64,000 bases of DNA from Candidatus Desulfaltia sp. GTDB lineage: Bacteria > Desulfobacterota > Desulfobacteria > Desulfobacterales > ETH-SRB1. The stretch's first letter is position 1, and the number at the start of each line of letters is the position of its first letter. Position numbers and translations under genes: made by a program. Positions 8,364 to 18,000 of the stretch are shown here, piece by piece. The stretch is taken from NCBI GenBank assembly GCA_030656555.1, contig JAUSPN010000015.1:1-64000 (forward strand). The letters are read 5' to 3'. A model generated the notes under the pieces. It worked only from the letters and a program-made list of their open reading frames with translations. It was not told the DNA's origin and searched no databases.

Positions 8364-9302
8364 ATGAAAAAGTCCGGTTACAAATATATTTTTGGGCCTG
8401 TTCCATCAAGACGGCTCGGCATATCCCTTGGTGTGGACATCATGCCGCACAAAACATGCAGTCTCAATTGTGTTTACTGCGAGTGTGGGGCAACGACCAA
8501 TTTAACCATAAAAAGGGGTGAATATATCCCTGTGAAGTTTATACGGGAAGAGCTTAAAAATTTTCTGTCGGGCAATCCAAAACTGGATTTTATTACCTTT
8601 TCAGGTTCAGGTGAACCAACATTGCATACAGGTATCAATGAAATCGTCGATTTCATAAAAGCGGATTATCCTCAATATAAGTTGGCATTACTTACAAACA
8701 GCACGCTTTTTTCTCAAGGCAATGTCATAGAACAGGTCCTTGGTATGGATATTATTATTGCGTCACTTGATGCCGCAACTGAAAAAATTTTTGTCAAAAT
8801 AAACAGACCGCATCCAGACCTTTATTTTAAACAGATCATCGACGGGTTAATCTGTTTAAGGGAAAAGTTTTCCGGACAGCTCTGGATGGAATTTTTTTTG
8901 GTGCCCGGCATAAATGATAACGAGATTGAGCTTGGAAAGATAAAGAACCTGCTTGCTGATGTAAACCCTGATAAAATTCAGATTAATACGCTTGACAGGC
9001 CGGGAACTGAAAGCTGGGTAAAGCCGGTTGGCAAAAAACGATTAATAGATATAAATAGATTTTTATCCGGGTTTGAAGTTATTAAGGATTTTACTGCTGA
9101 AAAAAATAGCCTTGTACCAAAAGAAAATGATTTCATCAGATTTTTGTCTACATTAAAACGCAGACCATGCACAGATAAAGATGTCTCGCTAATTTTAGGC
9201 ATCCATGTCAATGATGTAAAAACCTGCCTTGAGCCTCTAATAAAAAGCGGAAAGATCGAAAAAAAAGAGATGCCAAGGGGGGTTTTTTATATAGCAAAAT
9301 GA
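8364..9302 (+). CDS. radical SAM protein (COG0731-like)
   Basis: A 312-residue radical S-adenosylmethionine enzyme. The cluster-binding motif CSLNCVYC (Cx3Cx2C) is near residue 32, followed by the GSGEPTLH motif that binds S-adenosylmethionine. The opening YIFGPVPSRRLG and the C-terminal winged-helix-like part (SLILGIHVNDVKTCLEPL) match a widespread anaerobe family of unknown substrate, related to but distinct from the TYW1-type wybutosine enzymes. It is followed by the pilC-like gene after a short gap but need not be functionally linked. Confidence 0.85.
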   Translation: MKKSGYKYIFGPVPSRRLGISLGVDIMPHKTCSLNCVYCECGATTNLTIKRGEYIPVKFIREELKNFLSGNPKLDFITFSGSGEPTLHTGINEIVDFIKADYPQYKLALLTNSTLFSQGNVIEQVLGMDIIIASLDAATEKIFVKINRPHPDLYFKQIIDGLICLREKFSGQLWMEFFLVPGINDNEIELGKIKNLLADVNPDKIQINTLDRPGTESWVKPVGKKRLIDINRFLSGFEVIKDFTAEKNSLVPKENDFIRFLSTLKRRPCTDKDVSLILGIHVNDVKTCLEPLIKSGKIEKKEMPRGVFYIAK

Positions 9303-9335
9303 GTTATCTATGCATAAATAAATGTGGGGGTAATA

Positions 9336-10544
9336 ATGCCGGTCTATTTGTGGAAAGGTAAAGACAGTAAAAGACGTGTCCGAAAAGGTGAAATGGAGGC
9401 TTTGAGCAAAGAAACTGTCCGGGCAAATCTAACTAAAATTAAAATAGTTCCCACAAAGATTAAAGAAAAACCAAAAGACATTTTTGAAAATATCGCCTTT
9501 ATGCAACCCAAGGTTGTCCATGCTGATATTATACTTTTTTGTCGACAATTTTCTACAATGATTGATGCCGGTCTTCCTATAATCCAGTGCCTTGACATAC
9601 TCTATTCACAACAGAACAATAAAACATTTAAAAAAATGTTAAAAGAAATAAAAGATGATGTGGAAGGTGGCGACACCTTTGCCGATGCTTTAAAAAAGTA
9701 TCCAAAAGCGTTTGACGATCTTTTTGTGAATATGATTGCAGCGGGTGAGACAGGCGGTATCCTTGATGTCATCTTGAGCCGGCTTTCAGCCTACATGGAG
9801 AAAGCGGCAAAACTTAAAGCCAAAATAAAAGGAGCTATGACCTATCCGATAGTAACCATGATTATAGCTGTAATCGTGGTCTCTATAATCATGGTTTTTG
9901 TTATTCCGGTATTTGAGGAGATGTTTAAAGGAATGGGCGGAGCGCTTCCATTGCCGACTCAAATCGTTGTGAATATGAGCAGATTTATTAAGGCTAACAT
10001 ACTGTATATAATCGCTGCCATAGTCTTTATAATATTTGCACTCAAAAGATTTTATAAAACAGATAAAGGGCATGCCCTGCTTGATGACCTGTTTCTCAGG
10101 TTGCCGGTAATGGGGATGCTGCTGCGCAAGGGTGCTGTTTCCAAGTTTACACGTACAATGAGCACAATGCTAAGCAGCGGGGTTTCAATTTTAGACGCCC
10201 TTGATATTGTTGCAAAAACAGCGGGTAACAGAACAATTGAAGCAGCCATATATGACGTTCGTTCCGGTATTTCCGAAGGCCGCACAATGGCCGAGCCTCT
10301 TTCTGAAAGCGGGGTTTTCCCATCAATGGTATGCCAGATGATATCGGTAGGAGAATCTACTGGAGCGCTGGATGAAATGTTGAAAAAGATTGCGGACTTT
10401 TATGATGACGAGGTTGACCAGGCAGTGGAAAACATGACCGCATTGATAGAGCCGTTCATGCTGGTATTTCTTGGTGTTGTTATCGGAGGTCTCGTTGTTG
10501 CAATGTACCTCCCAATATTCAAGATGGCGGCTGCTATGGGTTGA
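9336..10544 (+). CDS. type II secretion / type IV pilus inner-membrane protein (PilC/GspF)
   Basis: A 402-residue polytopic protein of the GspF/PilC family, which forms the inner-membrane platform of a type IV pilus or type II secretion system. Two repeated GspF domains are visible (FCRQFSTMIDAGLPI and FTRTMSTMLSSGVSI), each followed by membrane helices, the last near the C-terminus. I chose the ATG at 9336, which has GGGGG 5 bp upstream, over a GTG at 9324. No other pilus or secretion gene is nearby, so the system cannot be named. Confidence 0.9.
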   Translation: MPVYLWKGKDSKRRVRKGEMEALSKETVRANLTKIKIVPTKIKEKPKDIFENIAFMQPKVVHADIILFCRQFSTMIDAGLPIIQCLDILYSQQNNKTFKKMLKEIKDDVEGGDTFADALKKYPKAFDDLFVNMIAAGETGGILDVILSRLSAYMEKAAKLKAKIKGAMTYPIVTMIIAVIVVSIIMVFVIPVFEEMFKGMGGALPLPTQIVVNMSRFIKANILYIIAAIVFIIFALKRFYKTDKGHALLDDLFLRLPVMGMLLRKGAVSKFTRTMSTMLSSGVSILDALDIVAKTAGNRTIEAAIYDVRSGISEGRTMAEPLSESGVFPSMVCQMISVGESTGALDEMLKKIADFYDDEVDQAVENMTALIEPFMLVFLGVVIGGLVVAMYLPIFKMAAAMG

Positions 10545-10634
10545 TAATAACTACCCATCTTGCAAAGCTTTCTTGACACCCATTTATAAATAAGTTAGCA
10601 AACTAAGTTTAATAATGCCACTGATAAACAAAAC

Positions 10635-10666
10635 CCGAACCCTTTTTGGACCGAACCCTTTTTGGA
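10635..10666 (+). repeat. 16-bp perfect tandem duplication before lysS
   Basis: CCGAACCCTTTTTGGA occurs twice in a row (10635-10650 and 10651-10666), ending about 10 bp before the probable lysS start. It may affect translation of lysS; this is not shown by the sequence. Confidence 0.8.
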
Positions 10667-10676
10667 TTGGATTGAC

Positions 10677-12188
10677 ATGAACGAAACAAACGATATTGTT
10701 GAGCAACGAAGAAAAAAGATTGAAGACTTAAAAAAGGAAAATATTAATCTTTTTCCAAACGATTTTATTGTAACAAGCACAGTAAAAGACGTTCTTAATG
10801 AGATAGAAAAAGCGCCTGATTCCATCACGGAAAATGCCCCTGTTTTTGCTCTTGCAGGACGTATGATGGCAATAAACCGATTCGGTAAAGCCGCCTTTGT
10901 AAGATTCAGGGATCGCACAGGATATCTTCAGGCATATATCAGAAAAGACAGGGTCGGCGACGAAGCATTTTCTCTGTTCAAAAAGCTCGATATCGGGGAT
11001 TTTATCGGCATAAAAGGAGGAATGTTTAAGACTAAAACAGGAGAGTGGACTCAACTGGCTAATGAAATAAAACTTGTTTGCAAGGCAATAAGACCTCTCC
11101 CGGAAAAATTTCATGGGCTTAAAGATCCTGAAAAACGTTATCGCCAGCGCTATATTGATTTGATAATGAATTCAAATGTGCGTGATATATTTGTGAAACG
11201 CAGTAAAATCGTTCAGGAAATACGCACATTTCTTCTTAAGCGTGATTTTCTTGAAGTAGAAACTCCCATGATGCAACCAATCCCCGGAGGCGCGGAAGCC
11301 ACGCCTTTTAAAACGTACCACAATGCTTTAGGGATGGATCTGTTTTTGCGTATCGCTCCTGAGCTGTATTTAAAACGTCTCGTCATAGGCGGCTTTGAAA
11401 AGGTTTTTGAGCTTAACAGGAATTTCAGAAATGAGGGAGTTTCAACACGGCATAATCCTGAATTTACCATGCTTGAGTTTTACCAGGCATATGCTACTTA
11501 TAATGATTTGATGGATTTGACTGAAGAAATGATAAAGGCTGCGGCTGTAAATGTTACAGGCTCTACACTAATAACATACAACGGGAATAGTATCGATTTA
11601 GGACGCAAGTGGCTTCGCATGCCTTTACTTAAGGCTATGGAGGAAATCGGAGGCATTGATCCCAGCCTGCTTGATGACAGGGGAAAACTGCTTAATTTTG
11701 CCTCCTCAAAAGGCATCAATATAACACAGAAAACAGGAGCAAAAAACGTTTGTTTGGGGAAAATTATTGCAAAACTGTTTGATATTTTAGTGGAACCAAA
11801 GCTGATTCAACCTACATATATTACCGGATATCCTGTTGAAATTTCTCCTCTTTCCAGAAAAAGCGACAATGACCACACACTAACCGACCGCTTTGAACTT
11901 TTCATTGCCGGGCATGAAATCGCCAATGGATTTTCCGAGCTTAATGATCCTGATGACCAGAAAAAGCGTTTTCTTCAACAGGTTGCAGACAGGGAAGCAG
12001 GAGATGAAGAGGCCCATTATATGGATGAAGATTATATCAAAGCATTGGAATACGGCATGCCTCCAACTGCCGGCGAAGGAATAGGAATAGACAGGCTTGC
12101 GATGATTTTTACCGATTCTGCTTCCATACGTGAGGTTATTCTTTTCCCTCTCATGAAAAACGAGAAAAATGACACCATTATCAATTAA
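10677..12188 (+). CDS. lysS: lysine--tRNA ligase (class II)
   Basis: A 503-residue class II lysyl-tRNA synthetase. The N-terminal OB-fold anticodon-binding domain (AGRMMAINRFGKAAFVRFRD) is followed by the catalytic domain with motif 2 (FRNEGVSTRHNPEFTMLEFY) and motif 3 (GIGIDRLAMIFT near the C-terminus). The ATG at 10677 is preferred; a TTG at 10662 would extend it by 5 codons into the tandem repeat. lolC/E starts 2 bp after its stop, so the genes are probably cotranscribed. Confidence 0.96.
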   Translation: MNETNDIVEQRRKKIEDLKKENINLFPNDFIVTSTVKDVLNEIEKAPDSITENAPVFALAGRMMAINRFGKAAFVRFRDRTGYLQAYIRKDRVGDEAFSLFKKLDIGDFIGIKGGMFKTKTGEWTQLANEIKLVCKAIRPLPEKFHGLKDPEKRYRQRYIDLIMNSNVRDIFVKRSKIVQEIRTFLLKRDFLEVETPMMQPIPGGAEATPFKTYHNALGMDLFLRIAPELYLKRLVIGGFEKVFELNRNFRNEGVSTRHNPEFTMLEFYQAYATYNDLMDLTEEMIKAAAVNVTGSTLITYNGNSIDLGRKWLRMPLLKAMEEIGGIDPSLLDDRGKLLNFASSKGINITQKTGAKNVCLGKIIAKLFDILVEPKLIQPTYITGYPVEISPLSRKSDNDHTLTDRFELFIAGHEIANGFSELNDPDDQKKRFLQQVADREAGDEEAHYMDEDYIKALEYGMPPTAGEGIGIDRLAMIFTDSASIREVILFPLMKNEKNDTIIN

Positions 12189-12190
12189 TT

Positions 12191-13435
12191 ATGACTTTTG
12201 AATATTTCATAGGTAGCCGCTATCTGAAGGTAAAACAAACCTTCATTTCATTAATTACAATCCTTTCCATAGCGGGCATTACTATAGGCGTCATGGCCCT
12301 TATTATAGTAATTGCCGTTATGTCCGGCGCGGAGGCTGAATTCAGGTCCCGCATCCTTGGCGTTGAATCGCATGTTATGATAATGCGTTACGGCAGTGCT
12401 TTTACAGATTACCACCGGATAATTAAAGATATTGAAAAAATCGACGGAGTGAAAACAGCATCCCCCTATGTTTTCAGTCAGATTATGCTTCGTTCATCAT
12501 CCACGGTATCTGGTGCTGTTTTAAGGGGGATAGATCCAGGGTCTGCCGGGCAGGCAATAAAAAGTCTTGACAAAACTTTTCTGGAACAAAGATTAACAAA
12601 AAATCAGAACACAGGCACATCCGTCTTTGTGCCTGGAATTATTTTAGGCCTGGAGCTTGCCCGGAATTTAGGTGTAATGGAAAACGATATTATTTATCTG
12701 ATTTCACCGCGTGGAATGATTGCTCCTGTTGGGCATATACCTGTAATGAAACGATTTAAGGTAACAGGCCTTTTTGAGTCCGGAATGTATGAATATGATA
12801 CATCTCTTGCTTACGTACATTTGAAAGATGCACAGTCTATCCTGCAGATCGGAGACTCGGTAACCAATATTGGTGTCCGTGTAAATGATATTTACAAAGC
12901 AGATAATATAGCGGAAAATATTGCGGCAAATCTTAACCAGAAATATCAAACCGGGTCATATTGGGCCAGGGACTGGATGCAGATGAATCGCAACCTTTTT
13001 TCCGCGCTTAAACTCGAAAAAAAGGCCATGTTTATTATTTTAACTCTTATTGTTCTTGTTGCGGCTTTTAACATTGCAAGCTCACTTATTATGATGGTTA
13101 TGGGAAAAACAAAAGATATCGCCATCTTAAAGGCCATGGGCGCAACTGATAAGAGCATTAGAAGGATTTTTGTGTTTAAAGGAATGATTGTCGGCTTAGC
13201 AGGCACAATTTTAGGGATGTGTCTTGGGCTAACAGGATGTATATTGCTTAAACATTACAAGTTTATAAAGCTTCCGGGCGATGTGTACTATTTTACTACC
13301 CTGCCTGTAAAACTTGAGGCATTAGATGTTTTTGTTATTGTCTCTGCCGCCATGGTAATATGTTATCTGGCGACACTCTATCCGGCACGTCAGGCCTCAA
13401 AGCTTAACCCTGTTGAGGCCATCCGCTATGGTTGA
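12191..13435 (+). CDS. lolC: lipoprotein-releasing ABC transporter permease (LolC/LolE)
   Basis: A 414-residue inner-membrane subunit of the Lol system, which extracts outer-membrane lipoproteins from the inner membrane. It shows the family pattern: an N-terminal helix (FISLITILSIAGITIGVMAL), a large periplasmic domain, then three C-terminal helices with the FtsX-like segment containing AILKAMGATDKSIRRIF. Only one permease gene is present, as in organisms where a single LolF/LolC-like protein forms a homodimer. It overlaps lolD. Confidence 0.92.
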   Translation: MTFEYFIGSRYLKVKQTFISLITILSIAGITIGVMALIIVIAVMSGAEAEFRSRILGVESHVMIMRYGSAFTDYHRIIKDIEKIDGVKTASPYVFSQIMLRSSSTVSGAVLRGIDPGSAGQAIKSLDKTFLEQRLTKNQNTGTSVFVPGIILGLELARNLGVMENDIIYLISPRGMIAPVGHIPVMKRFKVTGLFESGMYEYDTSLAYVHLKDAQSILQIGDSVTNIGVRVNDIYKADNIAENIAANLNQKYQTGSYWARDWMQMNRNLFSALKLEKKAMFIILTLIVLVAAFNIASSLIMMVMGKTKDIAILKAMGATDKSIRRIFVFKGMIVGLAGTILGMCLGLTGCILLKHYKFIKLPGDVYYFTTLPVKLEALDVFVIVSAAMVICYLATLYPARQASKLNPVEAIRYG

Positions 13436-14129
13436 CAATCAAACAGGCAGGCAGTCTCATTTAATGAGCGTCAGAGGTTTAAGCAAGAGCTTCAGCCACA
13501 ATAGTATAAGGGTTGAAATATTAAAATCCATTGACCTTGATTTAAATGCAGGAGAAACAATGTCCATTGTCGGAGCTTCTGGCATCGGCAAATCCACACT
13601 TCTGCATATACTTGGCACTCTTGACAGGCCGGACAGCGGAACATTTTTTTTTCAAGACAAAGACGTCCTGCTTTTTGATAATGAAAAGCTTGCAAAGTTT
13701 CGAAATGAATCCATCGGCTTTGTTTTTCAGTTTCATCACCTGCTTCCTGAATTCAGCGCTGTAGAAAACACAATGATGCCGTCTCTTATAAAAGGGGTGA
13801 GCAGGAAAGAAGCGATAGAGTCTGCAGAGACAATTCTTGTCAGGGTAGGGCTTAAAGACAGATTGTCATACAGGGTAAATAAACTTTCAGGTGGAGAACA
13901 GCAACGGGTCGCTCTGGCAAGGGCTCTGGTTTTGAAGCCGGTTATTCTTTTAGCAGATGAACCCACAGGCAATCTTGATGAAAAAAACAAAAAACAGGTT
14001 CATAATCTGCTTCTGGAATTAAACCAGGAATTAGGCATGACACTGGTTGTGGTTACACATAACATGGACCTTGCATCATATATGTCACATGTCGTAACAA
14101 TCATCGACGGGCAACTGGTAAAAACTTAG
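13428..14129 (+). CDS. lolD: lipoprotein-releasing ABC transporter ATP-binding protein
   Basis: About 233 residues, the ATPase of the Lol lipoprotein exporter. Walker A is GASGIGKST, the Q-loop region is [12 protein letters not shown] (LolD/MacB type), the signature is LSGGEQQR and Walker B is [13 protein letters not shown] chose the ATG at 13428, whose codons overlap the lolC stop and which has GAGG 9 bp upstream. An in-frame ATG at 13413 and one at 13464 are alternatives. Confidence 0.93.
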   Translation: MVDNQTGRQSHLMSVRGLSKSFSHNSIRVEILKSIDLDLNAGETMSIVGASGIGKSTLLHILGTLDRPDSGTFFFQDKDVLLFDNEKLAKFRNESIGFVFQFHHLLPEFSAVENTMMPSLIKGVSRKEAIESAETILVRVGLKDRLSYRVNKLSGGEQQRVALARALVLKPVILLADEPTGNLDEKNKKQVHNLLLELNQELGMTLVVVTHNMDLASYMSHVVTIIDGQLVKT

Positions 14130-14196
14130 CGCTCTAGTTCGTAAATACAGTAACGTAATTAATAATTAGGTGTTTACCCCTGACGGGTTGAAGACT

Positions 14197-14335
14197 TATA
14201 AGTGCCTAAAGTGAGCTAAAGTGCCTAAAATGCCTAAAGTTAAGGAATGCGCCTTCGGCGCAGCTAATTTTAACCCTGGCAAAAAACAATCTACGCTAAT
14301 GAAGTATGAAGTGACACCTTAACTTTAGGCACTTC
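14197..14335. repeat. AGTGCCTAA-type interspersed repeat, locus 1
   Basis: The left arm is built of about 9-10-bp units (AGTGCCTAA, AGTGAGCTAA) and runs into AAGTTAAGGAATGCGCC with a GCGCCttcgGGCGC-like hairpin. The right arm, CCTTAACTTTAGGCACTT (about 14318-14335), is the inverted counterpart. The core from AAGTTAAGG through GCTAATTTTAA reappears almost unchanged at 33017-33054. No gene is present in 14130-14423. Confidence 0.75.
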
Positions 14336-14423
14336 GGACTTCTTGAAAATTGGATAAATGAACGCATTATTATTATACGTAAGCGTATTTATGAATACAT
14401 GTACTTAATTGAGGTGTTTTAAT

Positions 14424-17069
14424 ATGTATAGACTTTTAAGCCTGCTAATAATTACAACAATTTTTCTTTTGCCGAATGCCGTATATTCTCAAAGGTCGGT
14501 GAGTATTGTCATACTGCCTTTTGAAATATATTCGCAGGAGGATCTTTCATATCTTAAAGCCGAAATTCCGGATGTAATCAAAAAACAGCTTAAACAGGAT
14601 GGAGCCGATGTAATTGTTTTGGAATCTATTTCTGATTTGCCTGATTATCCGGGCAAAAAAACCGCCCTGGATATAGATGCAATCAGGAATATCGGCTTAA
14701 AAAATGGCGCCGACCATGTTGTTTGGGGAAGTTTTACACGTATAGGGCAAAAATTCAGCCTGGATGCTAAAATGATTGAATCTTTTGGGCAAAGCCCTCC
14801 GAAGCTTTTTTATGTTGAGGGAAAAGGGATGGAAAATCTCCTTGGATCTGTGAATGGGCTTGCCGGAGAGCTTGGCATAAAACTTTTTAAGAGGGAAAAG
14901 ATAGCGGAAATACTTATAGCAGGCAACAAGCGTATAGAAGCAGATGCGATTAAAAAAGCCATCGAAACTTTGCCCGGAAATGTCTTTCTTGCAAAAAATC
15001 TTGCCAAAGATCTTAAATCAATATTTTTAATGGGATATTTCGATGATGTAAGAATAGAAGCGGACGATGGGCCAAAAGGAAAGATAATTACCTTCAGGGT
15101 AAAAGAAAAACCGACCATCAGGGTAATTCGGATAAAAGGCAACACGGTGCTTGACAGCGAAGAGATAATGGAAAATTTAAATATCAAGACAGGCTCGATT
15201 CTGAACATATTCAATGTGCGCAGTAATATTGAACGGATAGAGGAATTATATAAAAATAAAAATTATCACAATGTAAAGGTGACCTATAATATACATGAGC
15301 TTGAACATAATCAGGCTGATCTTGAATTTGTTGTTGAAGAGGGTAAAAAGGTCAGGATAAAAAGGATAATATTTGAAGGAAATAAAATATATTCCAGCAA
15401 AAAGCTGAAAGGGATGATGAAGTCGTCTGAAAAAGGTTTCTTCTCATGGCTGACATCATCAGGGGAGCTTAATAAGGAAAACCTGAGCCAGGATATTGCC
15501 ATGCTTTCCGCTTTTTATCATAATAATGGTTATATTCAGGCTAAGGTTGGAGAACCACATATTGAATACAAAGACAATTGGATTGATATTACAATAAAAA
15601 TTTTTGAAGGACCGCAGTTTATGGTCGGAAATGTAGATATTGCGGGCGACATAATATTATCTAAAGAGGATTTGGAAAAAAATCTTAAAATTACCAGGGA
15701 AAAATTTTATAATCTCGAAGTCGTGAGAAACGATGTGCTTGTCCTTACCGATGTTTATTCTGACGAAGGATATGCATATGCTGAGATATTTCCCCGCGTA
15801 GAGGAAAACCTGGAAAAATTACAGGTCAATATTACATATACCATTGACAAGGGCAAACAGGTATATTTTGAAAAAATTATTATCAGCGGCAATACAAAAA
15901 CCAGGGATAAAGTTATCCGCCGTCAGCTTAAGGTATATGAACAGGAGCTTTACAGCGGCAAGAGATTAAAACGGGGGGTGCGTGACCTGTACCGGCTTGA
16001 ATATTTTGAAGACATAAAGGTTAATACTTCAAAGGGAAGCTCCGACGACAAGATGGTTTTGAATGTGGATGTTACTGAAAAGCCAACCGGCATGCTCAGC
16101 TTTGGGGGTGGTTACAGTAATGTCGAAAGTTTCTTTGCCATGGCAGCTGTTGCCCAGAAGAATCTTTTTGGACGGGGGCAGATCCTTCAATTAAAGGCAC
16201 AGCTTGGAGGCCAGACAACAAGATACACCTTAAGTTTTACCGAACCGTGGCTGTTTGATATTCCTCTGTCGGCAGGCGTTGATATTTACGACTGGCAAAT
16301 GGATTATGACACCTATGATAAGGATAGCAAAGGGATCGGCTTTAGATTCGGCTATCCGGTCTTTGATTTTACCCGAGCATATTTATCCTATGCCTTTGAT
16401 ATAAGCAATATAACAAATATAGACGAGGTATATGCTTCAGATCTTGTCAAGGAGTCGAAAGGAGAAAATACAAAAAGCAGCATATCAACCACCTTGATAT
16501 ATGATTCAAAAGACAGATTCTTTAACCCGACAAAGGGATCAGAGCACAGTATAAGCGTGCAATATGCTGGTCTTGGCGGAGAAATAGGTTTTACAAAATA
16601 TTTAGCTGAAACAGGATGGTATTTCCCTTTATTTAAGGAAACCGTGGGTTTTCTGCATGCCAGAGCAGGGTATGTCAACAGAAATTCCAACAAGAAACTT
16701 TTTGATTATGACAAGTTTTACCTTGGCGGCATGAATTCGCTGCGCGGTTTTGACTGGCGCGATGTAGGCCCCATAGATGAAAATGGCGACAAAGTCGGAG
16801 GAAATAAGTTTGTCCAGTTTAATGCTGAATATCTAATCCCTTTGATCAAAAAAGCTGGTATTATCGGCGTTATCTTTTATGATACCGGAGATGTATATAA
16901 CAACAGCGAAAATATTGATTTGGGCGACCTGCGTAAAAGCGCCGGATACGGCTTCAGGTGGTATTCACCTTTAGGTCCCATCAGGCTTGAGAATGGATAT
17001 ATTCTTGACCCAAAAGATGGAGAAAACAGGGGCGGAAGATGGGAATTTACCATGGGAACGGCTTTTTAA
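14424..17069 (+). CDS. bamA: outer membrane protein assembly factor BamA
   Basis: An 881-residue outer-membrane protein of the Omp85 family that inserts beta-barrel proteins. A signal peptide (LLSLLIITTIFLLPNAVYS) is followed by an extra domain resembling TolB-N (about 25-150, starting SVSIVILPFE), then POTRA domains from about 165, then the barrel from about 565 (MLSFGGGYSN). The barrel has the conserved SLRGF motif (in GMNSLRGFDWRD) and a terminal phenylalanine. I chose the ATG at 14424 with GAGGTG upstream; a TTG at 14409 lies before the ribosome binding site. It is followed by skp and the lpx genes, the usual bamA-skp-lpxD-fabZ-lpxA order. Confidence 0.95.
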   Translation: MYRLLSLLIITTIFLLPNAVYSQRSVSIVILPFEIYSQEDLSYLKAEIPDVIKKQLKQDGADVIVLESISDLPDYPGKKTALDIDAIRNIGLKNGADHVVWGSFTRIGQKFSLDAKMIESFGQSPPKLFYVEGKGMENLLGSVNGLAGELGIKLFKREKIAEILIAGNKRIEADAIKKAIETLPGNVFLAKNLAKDLKSIFLMGYFDDVRIEADDGPKGKIITFRVKEKPTIRVIRIKGNTVLDSEEIMENLNIKTGSILNIFNVRSNIERIEELYKNKNYHNVKVTYNIHELEHNQADLEFVVEEGKKVRIKRIIFEGNKIYSSKKLKGMMKSSEKGFFSWLTSSGELNKENLSQDIAMLSAFYHNNGYIQAKVGEPHIEYKDNWIDITIKIFEGPQFMVGNVDIAGDIILSKEDLEKNLKITREKFYNLEVVRNDVLVLTDVYSDEGYAYAEIFPRVEENLEKLQVNITYTIDKGKQVYFEKIIISGNTKTRDKVIRRQLKVYEQELYSGKRLKRGVRDLYRLEYFEDIKVNTSKGSSDDKMVLNVDVTEKPTGMLSFGGGYSNVESFFAMAAVAQKNLFGRGQILQLKAQLGGQTTRYTLSFTEPWLFDIPLSAGVDIYDWQMDYDTYDKDSKGIGFRFGYPVFDFTRAYLSYAFDISNITNIDEVYASDLVKESKGENTKSSISTTLIYDSKDRFFNPTKGSEHSISVQYAGLGGEIGFTKYLAETGWYFPLFKETVGFLHARAGYVNRNSNKKLFDYDKFYLGGMNSLRGFDWRDVGPIDENGDKVGGNKFVQFNAEYLIPLIKKAGIIGVIFYDTGDVYNNSENIDLGDLRKSAGYGFRWYSPLGPIRLENGYILDPKDGENRGGRWEFTMGTAF

Positions 17070-17156
17070 GTGAACTGAATAATTTTGAATTTTTAATTCT
17101 CAATTTTAAATTAATTAAACATTTAAAATTAGAGCAAAGCGTCAAAGGGGGATGAA

Positions 17157-17687
17157 ATGAGAATAAGGAAAATTGTTTTTATTGCAATAAGTTTTATATT
17201 TTTTTCTGCCGCCTATTCATACAGTGCGGATGTCGCTAAAATAGGGATAGTCGATTTTCAGAGAATTCTTGAAAATTCAAGCACCGGCAAATCGGCGCAG
17301 TCTGAAATTAATGAAAAAGGTAAAAATATGGAGGCCGAGCTTAAGGTAAAAGGCGCTGCAATAGAAGAACTCCAAAAGAAGCTTGAGCGTGACGCACTGG
17401 TTATGAGCAAGGAGATGCGTGAAGAAAAAGGACGAGAAGTCAGAATAAAGATAAACGATATAAAAGTGCTTCAAAAGAGATATTTATCTGAGTTCAGGGA
17501 ACTTGAAAACAGGCTTGTTATGCGCATAAAAAAGGATGTTATGGGCATTGTTGAAGAGATCGGAAAAAAAGAGGGCTATCTTTTGATAATTGAAAAAGCT
17601 GGTGTTCTGTACTATCCAAATACAATAGATTTAACAGACAAATTAATCCAGCTATATAATAAAAAAGAAGCTGATAAGAAAAAGTAA
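17157..17687 (+). CDS. skp: OmpH/Skp family periplasmic chaperone
   Basis: A 176-residue Skp-like chaperone that holds unfolded outer-membrane proteins. A signal peptide ending in AAYSYSA is followed by KIGIVDFQRIL, then a long charged coiled-coil region (about 45-135), then the closing KEGYLLIIEK and YYPNTIDLTD segments, all typical of OmpH. It lies between bamA and lpxD, the standard position. Confidence 0.93.
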   Translation: MRIRKIVFIAISFIFFSAAYSYSADVAKIGIVDFQRILENSSTGKSAQSEINEKGKNMEAELKVKGAAIEELQKKLERDALVMSKEMREEKGREVRIKINDIKVLQKRYLSEFRELENRLVMRIKKDVMGIVEEIGKKEGYLLIIEKAGVLYYPNTIDLTDKLIQLYNKKEADKKK

Positions 17688-17739
17688 CCGTTCAGGGTTC
17701 AGCCAACTGAATCAAGGAGTTCTTTATCATTTCGTAGCC

Positions 17740-17935
17740 GTTCACGGTTTGAAATTTGAAATTGAAAAGTAGAAATTCGGGAGAGATGAAACGAATTTAC
17801 GAGTTGGATGTTTACACGCTGGCAGAAGCGTTATCAGATATGGTCTGGCACGACTTTGATAAGTGGAACAAAAAGGTTCAGGCCAAATTTCCAATTTCTA
17901 TTTTCTAATTTCAACGTTCCGTGAACGCTTACATA
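17740..17935. repeat. CCGTTCACGG/AATTTC-type repeat arms flanking a gene remnant
   Basis: TAGCCGTTCACGG followed by TTGAAATT-type sequence on the left, and AGGCCAAATTTCCAATTTC (17880-17898) plus TTTCAACGTTC on the right, form an inverted pair. The same blocks occur in opposite orientation at 52661-52740, so this is a mobile or recombining repeat family. Confidence 0.6.
17786..17908 (+). pseudogene. N-terminal remnant of a four-helix-bundle (23S rRNA intervening-sequence type) protein gene
   Basis: A 40-codon frame with a good Shine-Dalgarno (GGGAG). Its first 32 residues (IYELDVYTLAEALSDMVW, then DKWNKKVQ) match my recollection of the first helices of the four-helix-bundle/S23 family, normally about 115-120 residues. 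After VQ the sequence runs into the repeat arm and stops, so the rest of the gene is missing. This family is often found in rRNA intervening sequences and other mobile contexts. The family match is from memory and was not searched. Confidence 0.6.
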
Positions 17936-18000
17936 ATTTTTTCGTGTTCTTCGTGGTGAAGAAAACAAGCTCCAACAGGGGTAAAGGATATATATTGCGT

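Noticed and set aside
14197..14335. Short repeated units resembling a CRISPR array
   Set aside because: Units are only 9-10 bp, are contiguous without unique spacers, and are inverted in the right arm; no cas gene is present.
17863..18000. Longer N-terminus for lpxD
   Set aside because: The extension is composed of repeat sequence, and the family N-terminus aligns with the start at 18001.
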